Assembly: GCF_002302635.1 (NCBI RefSeq)
Contig: NZ_CP022387.1
Span: forward strand, 248,001-312,000
Reading direction: 5' to 3'
Source: Capnocytophaga stomatis
Lineage (GTDB): Bacteria > Bacteroidota > Bacteroidia > Flavobacteriales > Flavobacteriaceae
Length of the DNA stretch: 64,000 nucleotides
Position numbers and translations under genes: made by a program. Under the pieces are notes generated by a model. That model was given only the letters and a program-made list of their open reading frames with translations. It did no database searches and was not told where the DNA came from. This document shows positions 9,498 through 18,303 of this stretch, one piece after another. Each line of letters begins with the position of its first letter. Position 1 is the first letter of the stretch.

Positions 9498-9916
9498 TGA
9501 AAATAGCTATCATTAATGGTCCTAACCTTAATCTTTTAGGAAAAAGAGAACCAGAAATCTACGGAAACGAAACTTTTGAGCATTTTTTCAGTAATTTACA
9601 AGAAAAATATCCGCAAACTCAGCTAATTTATTTCCAAAGTAACATAGAAGGCGAAATTATTAATAAAATTCACGAAATTGGATTTGATTATGACGGAATA
9701 ATCCTCAATGCGGGAGCCTACACGCATACTTCCATAGCCATTGTTGACGCTATAAAATCAGTACAAACTCCTGTAATTGAAGTACATATATCGAACACAT
9801 TCGCTCGGGAAACATACCGACATCACTCTTACATTTCGCCAGTAGCCAAAGGAATTATTTTAGGATTTGGTATGAAAAGTTATGAATTGGCACTATTGAG
9901 CTTTTTGGAAAAATAA
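9497..9916 (+). CDS. aroQ: Type II 3-dehydroquinate dehydratase
   Basis: AroQ dehydrates 3-dehydroquinate to 3-dehydroshikimate in the shikimate pathway. All family motifs are present in 139 residues: NGPNLNLLGKREPEIYG near the start with the catalytic tyrosine, NAGAYTHTS near 76-84, EVHISN near 95, and RETYRHHSYIS near 105. The length is typical of the dodecameric type II enzyme. The start overlaps the stop of the GT9 gene. Confidence 0.96.
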   Translation: MKIAIINGPNLNLLGKREPEIYGNETFEHFFSNLQEKYPQTQLIYFQSNIEGEIINKIHEIGFDYDGIILNAGAYTHTSIAIVDAIKSVQTPVIEVHISNTFARETYRHHSYISPVAKGIILGFGMKSYELALLSFLEK

Positions 9917-9940
9917 AGAAGAAAAATTACTTTATATTTT

Positions 9941-10942
9941 TTATTTCTTATATTCCTGACAGATTTCTTTCAAGGAATTATCTATATCTTTATATTGAAA
10001 ATCAATAAATTGAGTTATTTTATTTCCATCATAATTAATCATACGACCCAATGAATCTGCACTCCTTAAGGTTAATGTTCTCTTTTTAATTCTAAAAAAA
10101 CTTAAAAAACCATCCAAGCGAGCAAGCAAACGAAGCGTTTTATGACTTATTTTTCTTTGAGGAGATTTTACTTGCAGATAATTGGCAATGTTTTTAAGGA
10201 TATATTCATACGTTTGGTTTAAGCCATTGAGTACAAACCTCTGATTTTCAACATCTGAAAACTGAAGAGCAATCATCGCCTTGGCAACATCTTCAACATT
10301 AACGAAACCTGTTCCGCCTGCCGGATAAAAAGAAAGCCCGTCTGCTACTTTTTTGAAGAAAAGCCCTGAACCTGAGTTCCAAAAGTGTGCTCCCAAAACC
10401 ACTGACGGATTTACAACCACAACTTTTAAGCCTTCCTGCGAACCTCGCCAAACTTCCATTTCAGCTCCGTGCTTACTGATGGCGTAATCGTGATTGTTAT
10501 CTTCTGGATTCCAGTCACTTAATTCATTCGTAATTTTACCAACCGCTGAAGACAAAGCCGATACAGAACTTACGTGACACAACTTTTTCACCTGAAAATC
10601 AATACAAAGATTCACTATATTAGCCGTGCCTTCTACATTAATTTTGATAAGCTTTTCAAAATCACCAGGCTGAAATGAAATAAATCCTGCTGCGTGAAAA
10701 ACATAAGAAACATCCCGAAAAGCCGTCTCCAGCCTCGGGATGTCATTAATATCAGCCTTAACCCATTCTATTTGAGAGAATTGCTTTTCTCCCGTATGAG
10801 ATAATTTTTGAAATATTTTTTTGATTTTTTCCAACGAACCCTCAGAACGATAAATCGCCCGTACTTTTCTATCTTCTTTTTGAGTTAGATAGAATAATAA
10901 ATGACTTCCTATCAATCCGGTTCCGCCAGTAACTAAAATCAT
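9941..10942 (-). CDS. NAD(P)-dependent epimerase/dehydratase (extended SDR)
   Basis: The 333-residue protein has the Rossmann motif GGTGLIGSHLL (residues 5-15), an SVSALSSA segment and the catalytic YAISK pair. It fits extended short-chain dehydrogenases of the NAD-dependent epimerase or dihydroflavonol-reductase type. The substrate cannot be predicted. The start overlaps the ferritin stop codon by one base, so the two are cotranscribed, although no functional link is obvious. Confidence 0.85.
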   Translation of the reverse strand: MILVTGGTGLIGSHLLFYLTQKEDRKVRAIYRSEGSLEKIKKIFQKLSHTGEKQFSQIEWVKADINDIPRLETAFRDVSYVFHAAGFISFQPGDFEKLIKINVEGTANIVNLCIDFQVKKLCHVSSVSALSSAVGKITNELSDWNPEDNNHDYAISKHGAEMEVWRGSQEGLKVVVVNPSVVLGAHFWNSGSGLFFKKVADGLSFYPAGGTGFVNVEDVAKAMIALQFSDVENQRFVLNGLNQTYEYILKNIANYLQVKSPQRKISHKTLRLLARLDGFLSFFRIKKRTLTLRSADSLGRMINYDGNKITQFIDFQYKDIDNSLKEICQEYKK

Positions 10943-11472
10943 TACGCGTCTTCTAACGGAATACGTTCGTCAATTAATTTAAGTGCCAACGGATTGTCTT
11001 TGCCTTCCATAAGTTCAAACATATCCAAGATGCCGTGTACCAAACGCTCTTCCTCAAGTTGCTCTTCTACAAACCATTGCAAGAAATTTTCACTTGCGTA
11101 ATCGGCTTCTTGTCTTGCCTTTTGGAAGATAGAAAAAATAGATTTAGTTACTTCAATTTCGTGTTCCAATGTTTTTTCATAAACCTCTTTAAGCGATTTG
11201 AAATCTTGTTGTACTTTTCCTACTTCGGGAGCAAAAGCTCTGGCACCGTTTTCATTCAAAAAACGGAAAATTTTCATCATATGATCTCTTTCTTCCACTG
11301 CGTGACAGTAGAAAAACTCAGCACTTCGTGGAAATCCGTTAACTTCACACCAAGATGCCATCGCCAAATAAATGGAACTTGCCTCAGCTTCTTTGCTAAC
11401 TTGTTGATTTAACAAATCGATAATTTCAGGATGCAAGCTTGTTTGCAATCGGGTATATTTTTGTTTTGCCAT
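10942..11472 (-). CDS. ftnA: Ferritin (iron storage)
   Basis: A 176-residue non-heme ferritin that oxidises Fe(II) and stores it as a mineral core inside a 24-mer. Ferroxidase ligands are visible in EAEASSIYLAMASWCE and EERDHMMKI. I chose MAKQKYTRLQ as the start: the frame runs 21 codons further upstream, but a -7 box lies inside that extension, so it would not be transcribed. It overlaps the epimerase gene downstream. Confidence 0.93.
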   Translation of the reverse strand: MAKQKYTRLQTSLHPEIIDLLNQQVSKEAEASSIYLAMASWCEVNGFPRSAEFFYCHAVEERDHMMKIFRFLNENGARAFAPEVGKVQQDFKSLKEVYEKTLEHEIEVTKSIFSIFQKARQEADYASENFLQWFVEEQLEEERLVHGILDMFELMEGKDNPLALKLIDERIPLEDA

Positions 11473-11504
11473 AGTGATATTTTTTTTAAAATTAATCAAT
11501 TCTG

Positions 11505-11512
11505 CAAATTTA
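11505..11512 (-). promoter_or_regulatory. -7 box of ftnA
   Basis: TAAATTTG on the minus strand, 33 nt upstream of the chosen ATG, matches TAnnTTTG. It falls inside the longer open frame and so argues against the upstream start. Confidence 0.55.
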
Positions 11513-11568
11513 TACTTTTTTTGCAATAATCCCATTTTATTTTGTGAAAATTATTCTTTGATAAAATA

Positions 11569-11596
11569 AAAAACTGCCCATAAAAGGCAGCTTTTT
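11569..11596 (-). terminator. Terminator downstream of the lipoprotein pair
   Basis: Stem CTGCC/GGCAG with a short loop, followed on the minus strand by a run of six T. It lies about 20 nt past the stop of the 11615-12595 gene. Confidence 0.75.
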
Positions 11597-11614
11597 ACAT
11601 ATTTGACAAATCTG

Positions 11615-12595
11615 TTAATATTCTTTATAAATAATATTCTTTACATTATAGAGTGAAATTGAACTATTTATATTATTGATTACAAATAGTTTATCTTCAG
11701 AAAAAGTAAAGCACGTAACGCTAAGTGGTGTAGATTGAAAATTTGTATATTTTTTTCCTACAATTCCTTTTTCAGTATCAATTCTGGCAAATCCTAACTC
11801 TCCAAAACTGGCGTAAAGATGTCCTCTAAACTGAGCTAATTGGTATATTCTCGTTCCAAAATTTATACTTTTAGAAGCAGACTGCTCATTATTTATAAGC
11901 ATATTTTCTTGTAAATCATACGTTTCTATTGAATTATTATTTGATAAATACAATTTTTTGTCAATATGAGCCAATGAAGCGTTACTTCTTTGTGAAAAAG
12001 CACTTCTTATGGGAGCAGAAATTTTCTTTGAATTTTCAGGTATAATATCTGAATTTCTGTAGAAAAGAAGCCTCCGTAAATCACGAATTAACAAATGATT
12101 TTCCATAGGCAATAATGTCAAAGCCTGAAACATTCCATTGTTTCCGTAACCGTCTCTTCCTGTGCCAATAGTCGTTTGTAAAGAAAAAGTTTTTCGGTCA
12201 AAAACTTGTACCGTATTTGACTGTGTAATAAACAAATAATCATTATTGATTGCCACATCTTTTATTTCTTTCAAATTGGAAATCAATTCAGTAAGCACTC
12301 CTGTTTGTAGGTCTAATTTTTGGACAGAATATGTTTTATTTGTTCCGTTAGTGGCTTCTACTCCCAAGAAAAGTTCATCTTCATACCAATCAATAGTAAT
12401 AAAGTTCTCGTTTTGCTTTTTATTTGTTAATATTGGATTCTGTTCTTCAAAATAGTATGCAACGGTTGATTCTGATTTAATTTTAGGATCTACTTTTACT
12501 ATTTTTTCAACTTTTTTCTCTATAATAACTTCTTCAACTTGCTTCCCGCACGAAAACAAAGTAGTAAGCAAGATAAATGTAAATATTTTTTTCAT
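11615..12595 (-). CDS. Lipoprotein of unknown function, probable beta-propeller
   Basis: The 326-residue product has a lipoprotein signal (lipobox ending in C16, TTLFSCGKQ). After a charged linker it shows repeated beta-strand stretches with aromatic/hydrophobic turns (for example YLSNNNSIETYDL, LFVINNINSSISLYN), consistent with a propeller-like fold such as 6-bladed NHL or YVTN types. I recognise no named family. It follows the metzincin-motif lipoprotein by 13 nt and both start with similar charged regions rich in EVEK, so they may act together at the envelope. Confidence 0.7.
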   Translation of the reverse strand: MKKIFTFILLTTLFSCGKQVEEVIIEKKVEKIVKVDPKIKSESTVAYYFEEQNPILTNKKQNENFITIDWYEDELFLGVEATNGTNKTYSVQKLDLQTGVLTELISNLKEIKDVAINNDYLFITQSNTVQVFDRKTFSLQTTIGTGRDGYGNNGMFQALTLLPMENHLLIRDLRRLLFYRNSDIIPENSKKISAPIRSAFSQRSNASLAHIDKKLYLSNNNSIETYDLQENMLINNEQSASKSINFGTRIYQLAQFRGHLYASFGELGFARIDTEKGIVGKKYTNFQSTPLSVTCFTFSEDKLFVINNINSSISLYNVKNIIYKEY

Positions 12596-12608
12596 CTGTT
12601 GTGTTATT

Positions 12609-13751
12609 TTATTTTTCGTAAGGATATTTTGTGAAAGGAAGCTCTCCGTCTAACAATAATTTTTGGTAAACAGCCATTCCTACAGGAACCAAACCTTTAG
12701 CATCTTTTCCTTTATCGTAGAAATAAGTCATATTTCCGTCGTGACCATAACCAGCTACGTGACCAAATTCGTGGATCCAGACATTCATAACCAAAGAACT
12801 ATACCAAGGAGCATTTAAATCCGACTTTGTATAATAAGCACTTTTAGGATTGTTAATGTACTCACGGCGAACACCAAAGGTACTTCCTCCGCCTAAGCCC
12901 CCCAAACCAGGCTCAATGATTATACCCAAATCTTGACGAGGAATATTTATAAAACTTTTTATTATTTGCTCTCTATTTAGGGAAATTCCTTTTTTATTCT
13001 CAAATTCATATGGAGTTTCCTTAATTGACTTTTCAAAATCGTCAGAGCTAAACATATATGCCATATTCATAACAACCGGCAGATAATTTCTGGCATCTTC
13101 GGCTGTTAATTTCCCCCATTTTCTATCTTTTTCGTAAGGTCTGAAACAGTAAAGAGTGTTAAGCTTTATGTTTCTCATTTTTTCAAGCATCGGGTCATTG
13201 CTTATCAAAGAAAATTTCAAATCGGAAGGAGAAAGGTTACCTATGTTTTCTACAGAAATCTTTTGTCCGTTAATATCTTCAAAAAATGTTTCTCTGGCAG
13301 AAAAAGGCAAATCACCAACATATTCATACAGAGGAGGAAATGCTTCAAAAAAGGCAATTTTCACGGGAGCTTTAAAGCCTTCAACATACATTTGAAGTTC
13401 AACATTAGTGAAAGTGTGGGGCAAGAAATTGCGAATTCGGTATTTATTTCCTTCAATGGCACGTATTTCCAGCATTTCATTTACACGGAAAGCTCTCAAA
13501 TCATCATTGTAAAGAATCACCTTTCCGTTTACTTCTTTGTCATCCTCATCTGTAAACATTTCTGTTCCAGAGGCTTGAACTTGTAATGCCGTCATTGTAG
13601 GAACTTTAGCAAAGTCAAAATCCTTAACAACTTGCTTTTCAACTTCAACTTCAACAATTTTTTCTTCTTTTTCGTTTTTTGCACACGCAAACACAAAAAG
13701 CCCTGCTAAAGCAAATGACTTTAGTTTCAATCTTTTGGTAAGTAGTTTCAT
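12609..13751 (-). CDS. Lipoprotein with metzincin-type zinc motif
   Basis: The 380-residue protein has a lipoprotein signal (C23 in LFVFACAKNE) and near its C terminus HEFGHVAGYGHDG, an exact HExxHxxGxxH match, so it is probably an active zinc endopeptidase. The ~250 residues before it contain no domain I recognise. It heads a two-gene operon with the 326-residue lipoprotein. TATTTTTG on the minus strand (13776-13783) is a good -7 box 24 nt upstream. It may be a surface protease; host-protein cleavage is only a guess. Confidence 0.75.
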   Translation of the reverse strand: MKLLTKRLKLKSFALAGLFVFACAKNEKEEKIVEVEVEKQVVKDFDFAKVPTMTALQVQASGTEMFTDEDDKEVNGKVILYNDDLRAFRVNEMLEIRAIEGNKYRIRNFLPHTFTNVELQMYVEGFKAPVKIAFFEAFPPLYEYVGDLPFSARETFFEDINGQKISVENIGNLSPSDLKFSLISNDPMLEKMRNIKLNTLYCFRPYEKDRKWGKLTAEDARNYLPVVMNMAYMFSSDDFEKSIKETPYEFENKKGISLNREQIIKSFINIPRQDLGIIIEPGLGGLGGGSTFGVRREYINNPKSAYYTKSDLNAPWYSSLVMNVWIHEFGHVAGYGHDGNMTYFYDKGKDAKGLVPVGMAVYQKLLLDGELPFTKYPYEK

Positions 13752-13775
13752 CTATATTATTGCTTTTTAAGCTGG

Positions 13776-13783
13776 CAAAAATA
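13776..13783 (-). promoter_or_regulatory. -7 box of the lipoprotein operon
   Basis: TATTTTTG on the minus strand, 24 nt upstream of the metzincin-motif lipoprotein start, matches TAnnTTTG. Confidence 0.5.
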
Positions 13784-13802
13784 ATACTTTTTTTAAATTA
13801 CA

Positions 13803-13840
13803 AAAAAATAAAGGGTGTTTTCCGAAAAAAACAACCCTTA
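13803..13840 (-). terminator. Terminator of kdsB
   Basis: On the minus strand AAGGGTTGTTTT pairs with AAAACACCCTT (one mismatch) and is followed by TATTTTTTT. It lies about 35 nt past the kdsB stop. Confidence 0.7.
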
Positions 13841-13873
13841 CAACTAAAAATATCTTGCGAAAAAATTTAATTG

Positions 13874-14614
13874 CTATTGATTACATTTTTTCCAAAGTTG
13901 CCTTGCCTTTTGCAAATCTTCCTCTGTGTCAATGCCTATGGTTGAAATATCAGTTTCCGCCAAACGAATTCTAAATCCGTTTTCCAAATAACGAAGTTGC
14001 TCTAATTTCTCTGTCTTTTCCAGAATTGATTCTCCCAATTGTGTAAACTGCATCAAGGCTTCTTTTCTGTACGCATAAATTCCAATGTGCTTAAAATAAG
14101 CACCTTCCGATTTCTCATCTCTTGGGAAAGGAATAAAAGCCCTTGAAAAATAGAGTGCATCGCCACTTTTGCTAACTACAACTTTCACGTTATTCGGATT
14201 GCAAACATCTTCAGGATTGTGCAATCGTTCCATCAAACTGGCTACACTTACCTGATTATTAGCATCTTCTGAAAATATTTTGAGTAACATTTCCAAATTT
14301 TTCTTCTCTGTAAAAGGTTCATCTCCTTGGATATTTACAATTACATCGGCTTCCAAATCTTCGCAAGCCTCTGCAATTCGGTCACTTCCGCTTTGGTGTT
14401 CCTTTTTACTGCGGATGACTTTCCCTCCTGCATTTAAGATTGTTTCTTCTATTCGGTCATCATCGGTAACTACGTACACTTGTTCAAAAAGATGTGTATT
14501 AAACACCGCTTCAAAAGTCCTGACAATCACAGGTTTTCCTTCCAAATCTTTCATCAATTTCCCAGGAAAGCGAGAAGCCTCATAACGTGCGGGAATCATT
14601 GCTATTATTTTCAT
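13874..14614 (-). CDS. kdsB: 3-deoxy-manno-octulosonate cytidylyltransferase
   Basis: KdsB activates Kdo to CMP-Kdo for transfer to lipid A. The 246-residue protein starts MKIIAMIPARYEASRFPGKL, the nucleotide-binding signature of the family, and has NIQGDEPF near residue 97. The open frame extends 29 codons upstream, but a TATCTTTG -7 box lies inside that stretch and the family starts at this Met, so I use 14614. It is transcribed away from the divergent oxidoreductase gene. Confidence 0.95.
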   Translation of the reverse strand: MKIIAMIPARYEASRFPGKLMKDLEGKPVIVRTFEAVFNTHLFEQVYVVTDDDRIEETILNAGGKVIRSKKEHQSGSDRIAEACEDLEADVIVNIQGDEPFTEKKNLEMLLKIFSEDANNQVSVASLMERLHNPEDVCNPNNVKVVVSKSGDALYFSRAFIPFPRDEKSEGAYFKHIGIYAYRKEALMQFTQLGESILEKTEKLEQLRYLENGFRIRLAETDISTIGIDTEEDLQKARQLWKKCNQ

Positions 14615-14634
14615 AATATGGTCTGTTTTTGTAG

Positions 14635-14642
14635 CAAAGATA
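14635..14642 (-). promoter_or_regulatory. -7 box of kdsB
   Basis: TATCTTTG on the minus strand, 20 nt upstream of the kdsB ATG. It decides against the longer start. Confidence 0.6.
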
Positions 14643-14720
14643 TATTTTTTAAGGAAAAAAGAAAAATTATTCGCAATTTTACGGAAAGATAACTTTTTCA
14701 AAACAAATCCAATTTCATTT

Positions 14721-14752
14721 TTTGTTATTTTTGAAAAATAAAGCTACCTTTG
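14721..14752 (+). promoter_or_regulatory. Promoter of the LLM oxidoreductase gene
   Basis: TTTG at 14721-14724, 20 nt, then TACCTTTG at 14745-14752 is a near-ideal Bacteroidota promoter. The start of transcription would be near 14759, so the TTG codon at 14722 cannot be the translation start and the ATG at 14773 must be. Confidence 0.8.
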
Positions 14753-14772
14753 CATACGTAAAAAGCTACATT

Positions 14773-15696
14773 ATGCTCGATGCCTATAATCTATCCATAG
14801 GGTTACTTCTTCCTATAGAGGCTTATGAAGGAAGTGTTCCGAAGATGGAAAATCAGATACGTTTAATACAATTAGCTGAATCCTACGGTTTTGATACTGT
14901 TTGGGTTCGTGATATTCCATTAAAAGACCCTGATTTTAGAGATGTAGGTCAGATTTTTGATCCTTGGATATATCTTTCTCATATTGCGTCTCTTACGAAA
15001 ACCATCAAAATAGGAATAGCAAGCTTAGTGTTGCCTTTACGCCATCCGTTACACGTAGCAAAAGCTTCAGCAAGTTTGGACGTTCTTTTCCCGAATCGTT
15101 TTCATATGGGAGTAGCATCAGGTGACCGCCCTATTGAGTATCCTGCTTTTAATCAGCCTTTTGGATTAAGAAGCACTCGAGTATTTGAGCATATGCAGAT
15201 GTTAAGAAATTTTTGGTCAAAGGAATTTCCTCATTACAATAACGATTATGGCATTCTTATGAACAAATCGGGCGATGTGATTCCCAAGCCTTTGAAAAGA
15301 AATATTCCTATGTACGTTACGGGGCATATTGGGGGAGTTAATTTGGAATGGATTGCGAAAAATTCTGACGGATGGATTTACTATCCGCGTGATTTTGCTC
15401 TCACAGGGAAAGTTGTTAAAAATTGGATAGAAACTCTGGAAAAAGAAGGACAACCTCGAAAACCCTACATTCAATCCATATACATTGACCTTATGGAAGA
15501 CCCTGATTTCAAACCCGTTAATATTAATTTGGGCTTTCGATTAGGTAGAAATTACCTGATTGATATGTTTTTGACTTTAAGGAAAATAGGTGTCAATCAC
15601 ATAATGTTAGTCCTGAAATACAGTTCACGCCCAGTAGATGTTGTTTTAGAAGAAATTGGGAGAGAGGTTCTCCCTCAACTAAAGAGAACTTTTTAG
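14773..15696 (+). CDS. LLM-class flavin-dependent oxidoreductase
   Basis: The 307-residue protein matches the bacterial luciferase-like monooxygenase (LLM) superfamily: a TIM-barrel with the phrases YGFDTVWVRD, KIGIASLVLPLRHPLHVAKA and GVASGDRPIEYPAF. It probably uses reduced flavin; the substrate is unknown. The start is set by the promoter at 14721-14752. oxyR follows 37 nt downstream on the same strand, so it may be part of an oxidative-stress unit, but this is only context. Confidence 0.87.
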   Translation: MLDAYNLSIGLLLPIEAYEGSVPKMENQIRLIQLAESYGFDTVWVRDIPLKDPDFRDVGQIFDPWIYLSHIASLTKTIKIGIASLVLPLRHPLHVAKASASLDVLFPNRFHMGVASGDRPIEYPAFNQPFGLRSTRVFEHMQMLRNFWSKEFPHYNNDYGILMNKSGDVIPKPLKRNIPMYVTGHIGGVNLEWIAKNSDGWIYYPRDFALTGKVVKNWIETLEKEGQPRKPYIQSIYIDLMEDPDFKPVNINLGFRLGRNYLIDMFLTLRKIGVNHIMLVLKYSSRPVDVVLEEIGREVLPQLKRTF

Positions 15697-15733
15697 CAAC
15701 CGAAAAATTATCCAACTTTTTAAATAAGAAACT

Positions 15734-16675
15734 ATGACTATCACTCAATTTCAGTACGTTTTAGCTGTTGCAAAATACAAAAATTTTACCACCGCAGCCG
15801 AGAATAGTTTTGTAACTCAGCCTACTTTAAGTATGCAAATCCAAAAATTGGAGGAGGAATTAGGCGTAATTATTTTTGACAGAAGCAAAAAACCGCTACA
15901 GATTACTGAAATTGGTCAGCAAATCATCAAACAAGCACAAGTTATTATTAATGAATCTGATAGAATGAATGATATTGTTGCTCAACAAAAGGGGGTTATT
16001 GGTGGAGAATTCCGCGTGGGAATAATTCCTACGGTTTCCCCTACTCTACTGCCGATGTTTTTGGCTAATTTCATTCATAAATATCCGAAAGTTTGTTTAA
16101 AAATTGAAGAACAAAACACTGAAAGTATCCTACAAAAAGTTGAAGAGGGCTCTTACGATGCCGCTATTTTGGCAACTCCTTTGAATCATCCTAACATAGT
16201 TGAAAAACCACTTTATTACGAACCTTTTGTAGCGTATATACCTGATAATCACAGACTACAAGCAAATAAAACTATTTATTCGGAAGATTTGGATGTCAAT
16301 GATATTTTAATGTTAGAAGACGGACATTGCTTCAAAGAAAGCGTTTTAAATATATGCAATCAAGATATCGTTGAGTCCAAGAAATATTTCCAACTTAAAA
16401 GTGGAAGTTTTGAAACGTTAATCCGATTGGCAAACGAAGGTTTGGGAATGACTCTCATTCCTTACTTGCATTCTTTGGAATTGAAAGAAAACGAGAAAAA
16501 ACACATACATCCTTTCGCCGAACCTCACCCTGCACGCGAAATCAGTCTGATTTACCACAAAAATGAACTCAAATCGCAAACAATCAATGCTTTATACGAG
16601 GTCATTTCGGGTGTTATTCGTGGTGCAATTGCTTTTCACAACGTGAAAATTATCAGCCCTACCAGAAGAAAATAA
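15734..16675 (+). CDS. oxyR: OxyR-type LysR-family peroxide sensor
   Basis: The 313-residue protein has an N-terminal winged helix-turn-helix (TAAENSFVTQPTLSMQIQKL, residues 20-39) and a periplasmic-binding-like sensor domain. The redox pair is visible in GHCFKESVLNIC: two cysteines nine residues apart after GH, the spacing of the OxyR peroxide-sensing cysteines (C199 and C208 in E. coli). It is therefore expected to be activated by disulfide formation and to control catalase and peroxidase genes. The C terminus has a short basic tail. Confidence 0.92.
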   Translation: MTITQFQYVLAVAKYKNFTTAAENSFVTQPTLSMQIQKLEEELGVIIFDRSKKPLQITEIGQQIIKQAQVIINESDRMNDIVAQQKGVIGGEFRVGIIPTVSPTLLPMFLANFIHKYPKVCLKIEEQNTESILQKVEEGSYDAAILATPLNHPNIVEKPLYYEPFVAYIPDNHRLQANKTIYSEDLDVNDILMLEDGHCFKESVLNICNQDIVESKKYFQLKSGSFETLIRLANEGLGMTLIPYLHSLELKENEKKHIHPFAEPHPAREISLIYHKNELKSQTINALYEVISGVIRGAIAFHNVKIISPTRRK

Positions 16676-16841
16676 TTCTAATATTAAAAAGAAATTTCTT
16701 CAAGAAATATTAATATTCTTCTATCTGATGTAACTTATATATCATTCATATAGAATAAGTTAAGAATTAAACTCATTTTTGAAGAAGATATACTTTAAAG
16801 ATAATCAACACCCCCAAGTAGAATTTTTCTTCTTTAAGAAT

Positions 16842-16880
16842 ATCTATGCAGTTATTTCGCATAGATGGTAGCTATTTTTG
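16842..16880 (+). promoter_or_regulatory. Operator-promoter A (TATGC type)
   Basis: Perfect inverted repeat ATCTATGC-N9-GCATAGAT (16842-16849, 16859-16866) centred at 16854, exactly 19 bp before the -7 box TATTTTTG (16873-16880). No -33 TTTG is present; the repeat occupies its place. First of eight such units. Confidence 0.8.
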
Positions 16881-16903
16881 CCTGAAAATACAAAAATTGC
16901 AAT

Positions 16904-18046
16904 ATGAATAAGGTTAAAAAAGAAATTCGAAAAATCTATTTTCTAAACGGTAACACCACCGAAATTACCCATCAAAAGCCCAAAAAAGTAATCACAGAAG
17001 AATACGACCCGCACGGGAACATCACCCTGCACCGTATTGAAGAAGTCATTGACGGAAAGTTCGTTGTCTCCCCAGAAAGCCAAACTTATGAAAATCAATA
17101 TGATGTAGGAAATAAATTATCCAATGTGAAAGTTTTTCAAAATCATAAAATGATACGACAAGAATCTTTTTTCTATCATCATTTTAGCCAAAAATACATT
17201 TCCATCATTTCAGAAGACAATCGTATAGAAAAAGAAGTTTACTGCGGCTCAGGAAAAATCATCCGAAAAGAATACTACACTTTGGGAGAAACAAATGAAG
17301 CCAAAATAATTGAGTATGAATACGATGAATCGCACGATAAACTAATAGCTGTTGAATACTCTAATAATGGAATTTTAATTGGTAATGAGAATTTTGAGTA
17401 CGATGACGACAATAATCTTGTTTCGTGGAATAAATATTATAATTCTGCCGAAGATATTACAAAAGAGTTTGCTTATTACGAACAAGGGCAAAAAATAATG
17501 CACAAAATAGAGCGTTTGGACAAGGAAAATCACACTCTCTACAAAAGAAGTTTTCACTACTTTAAAAAAGAAGAAAATGTAATGGAATGCGTTGAATATA
17601 ATGACGGAGAAGTGACAAAATATGAACGTACGAAAAAGAAAAAAGGAAATAAAGAAATTAAAAAACGAACCGTTTATATGTGCGTTTCGGATAACGATGA
17701 TACAAACGAATTTTTCTATTTTTTAGAAAACGTTGACTATGAAAATGGAGTTGTAATTAGACAATGTACTCAAAAATTCGATGCCGAAAACCGTCTTGTA
17801 GAACGCAAAATTACTGAACAAAACGGAGATTATTACTTGGTAACCTATCACAGAGGAAATCCGTCGGAACGTAAAAGAGCCGCCTACAATTCAGATGGAC
17901 AAATGATTAGCACCGAAATGATTGAAAAATATCTGGAAACCTACGATGATACAGGAAACTTGATTAAAAAAACGCGTACCAAAACCGATGGCATCACCAC
18001 TTCTATTGAAGAAAAACATATCGAATATTATCCGTCGGAATCGTAA
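16904..18046 (+). CDS. YD-repeat-like protein
   Basis: The 380-residue protein has no signal peptide and consists of imperfect ~20-25-residue repeats of the form YDxxGNL plus beta-strand residues (EYDPHGNITLHRIEE, EYDDDNNLVSWNKYY, YDDTGNLIKKTRT). These resemble RHS/YD repeats or MORN-like strands but are more degenerate than in secreted Rhs proteins, and the charge is high. I do not know a function. It is controlled by operator A and is related in style to the genes at 20081 and 20443. Confidence 0.75.
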   Translation: MNKVKKEIRKIYFLNGNTTEITHQKPKKVITEEYDPHGNITLHRIEEVIDGKFVVSPESQTYENQYDVGNKLSNVKVFQNHKMIRQESFFYHHFSQKYISIISEDNRIEKEVYCGSGKIIRKEYYTLGETNEAKIIEYEYDESHDKLIAVEYSNNGILIGNENFEYDDDNNLVSWNKYYNSAEDITKEFAYYEQGQKIMHKIERLDKENHTLYKRSFHYFKKEENVMECVEYNDGEVTKYERTKKKKGNKEIKKRTVYMCVSDNDDTNEFFYFLENVDYENGVVIRQCTQKFDAENRLVERKITEQNGDYYLVTYHRGNPSERKRAAYNSDGQMISTEMIEKYLETYDDTGNLIKKTRTKTDGITTSIEEKHIEYYPSES

Positions 18047-18233
18047 TTTTGTTCCAAAATCCACAATCCTTAAATTTTTTAACACGATTTTAATATTTAT
18101 ATTATTTTTTATATTTTAGCATCTCAAGATTTGTTTTTATCTGTTTTCATTTGAGGTTTGCCAGAATCTAACCAAATGAATAGAGCAAAACAAGTACTGT
18201 GTTCTTTTTCTGATAAATTTAAAAAAATAAATC

Positions 18234-18269
18234 TATGCTGTGTTTTGGCATAACTATAATTTAATTTTG
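18234..18269 (+). promoter_or_regulatory. Operator-promoter B (TATGC type)
   Basis: TATGC-N9-GCATA (18234-18238, 18248-18252), centre 18243, 19 bp before the -7 box TAATTTTG at 18262-18269. It precedes the interrupted DUF1643-like gene. Confidence 0.78.
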
Positions 18270-18303
18270 CATCGAAAAACAATAATAATTGGAATACAAT
18301 AGT

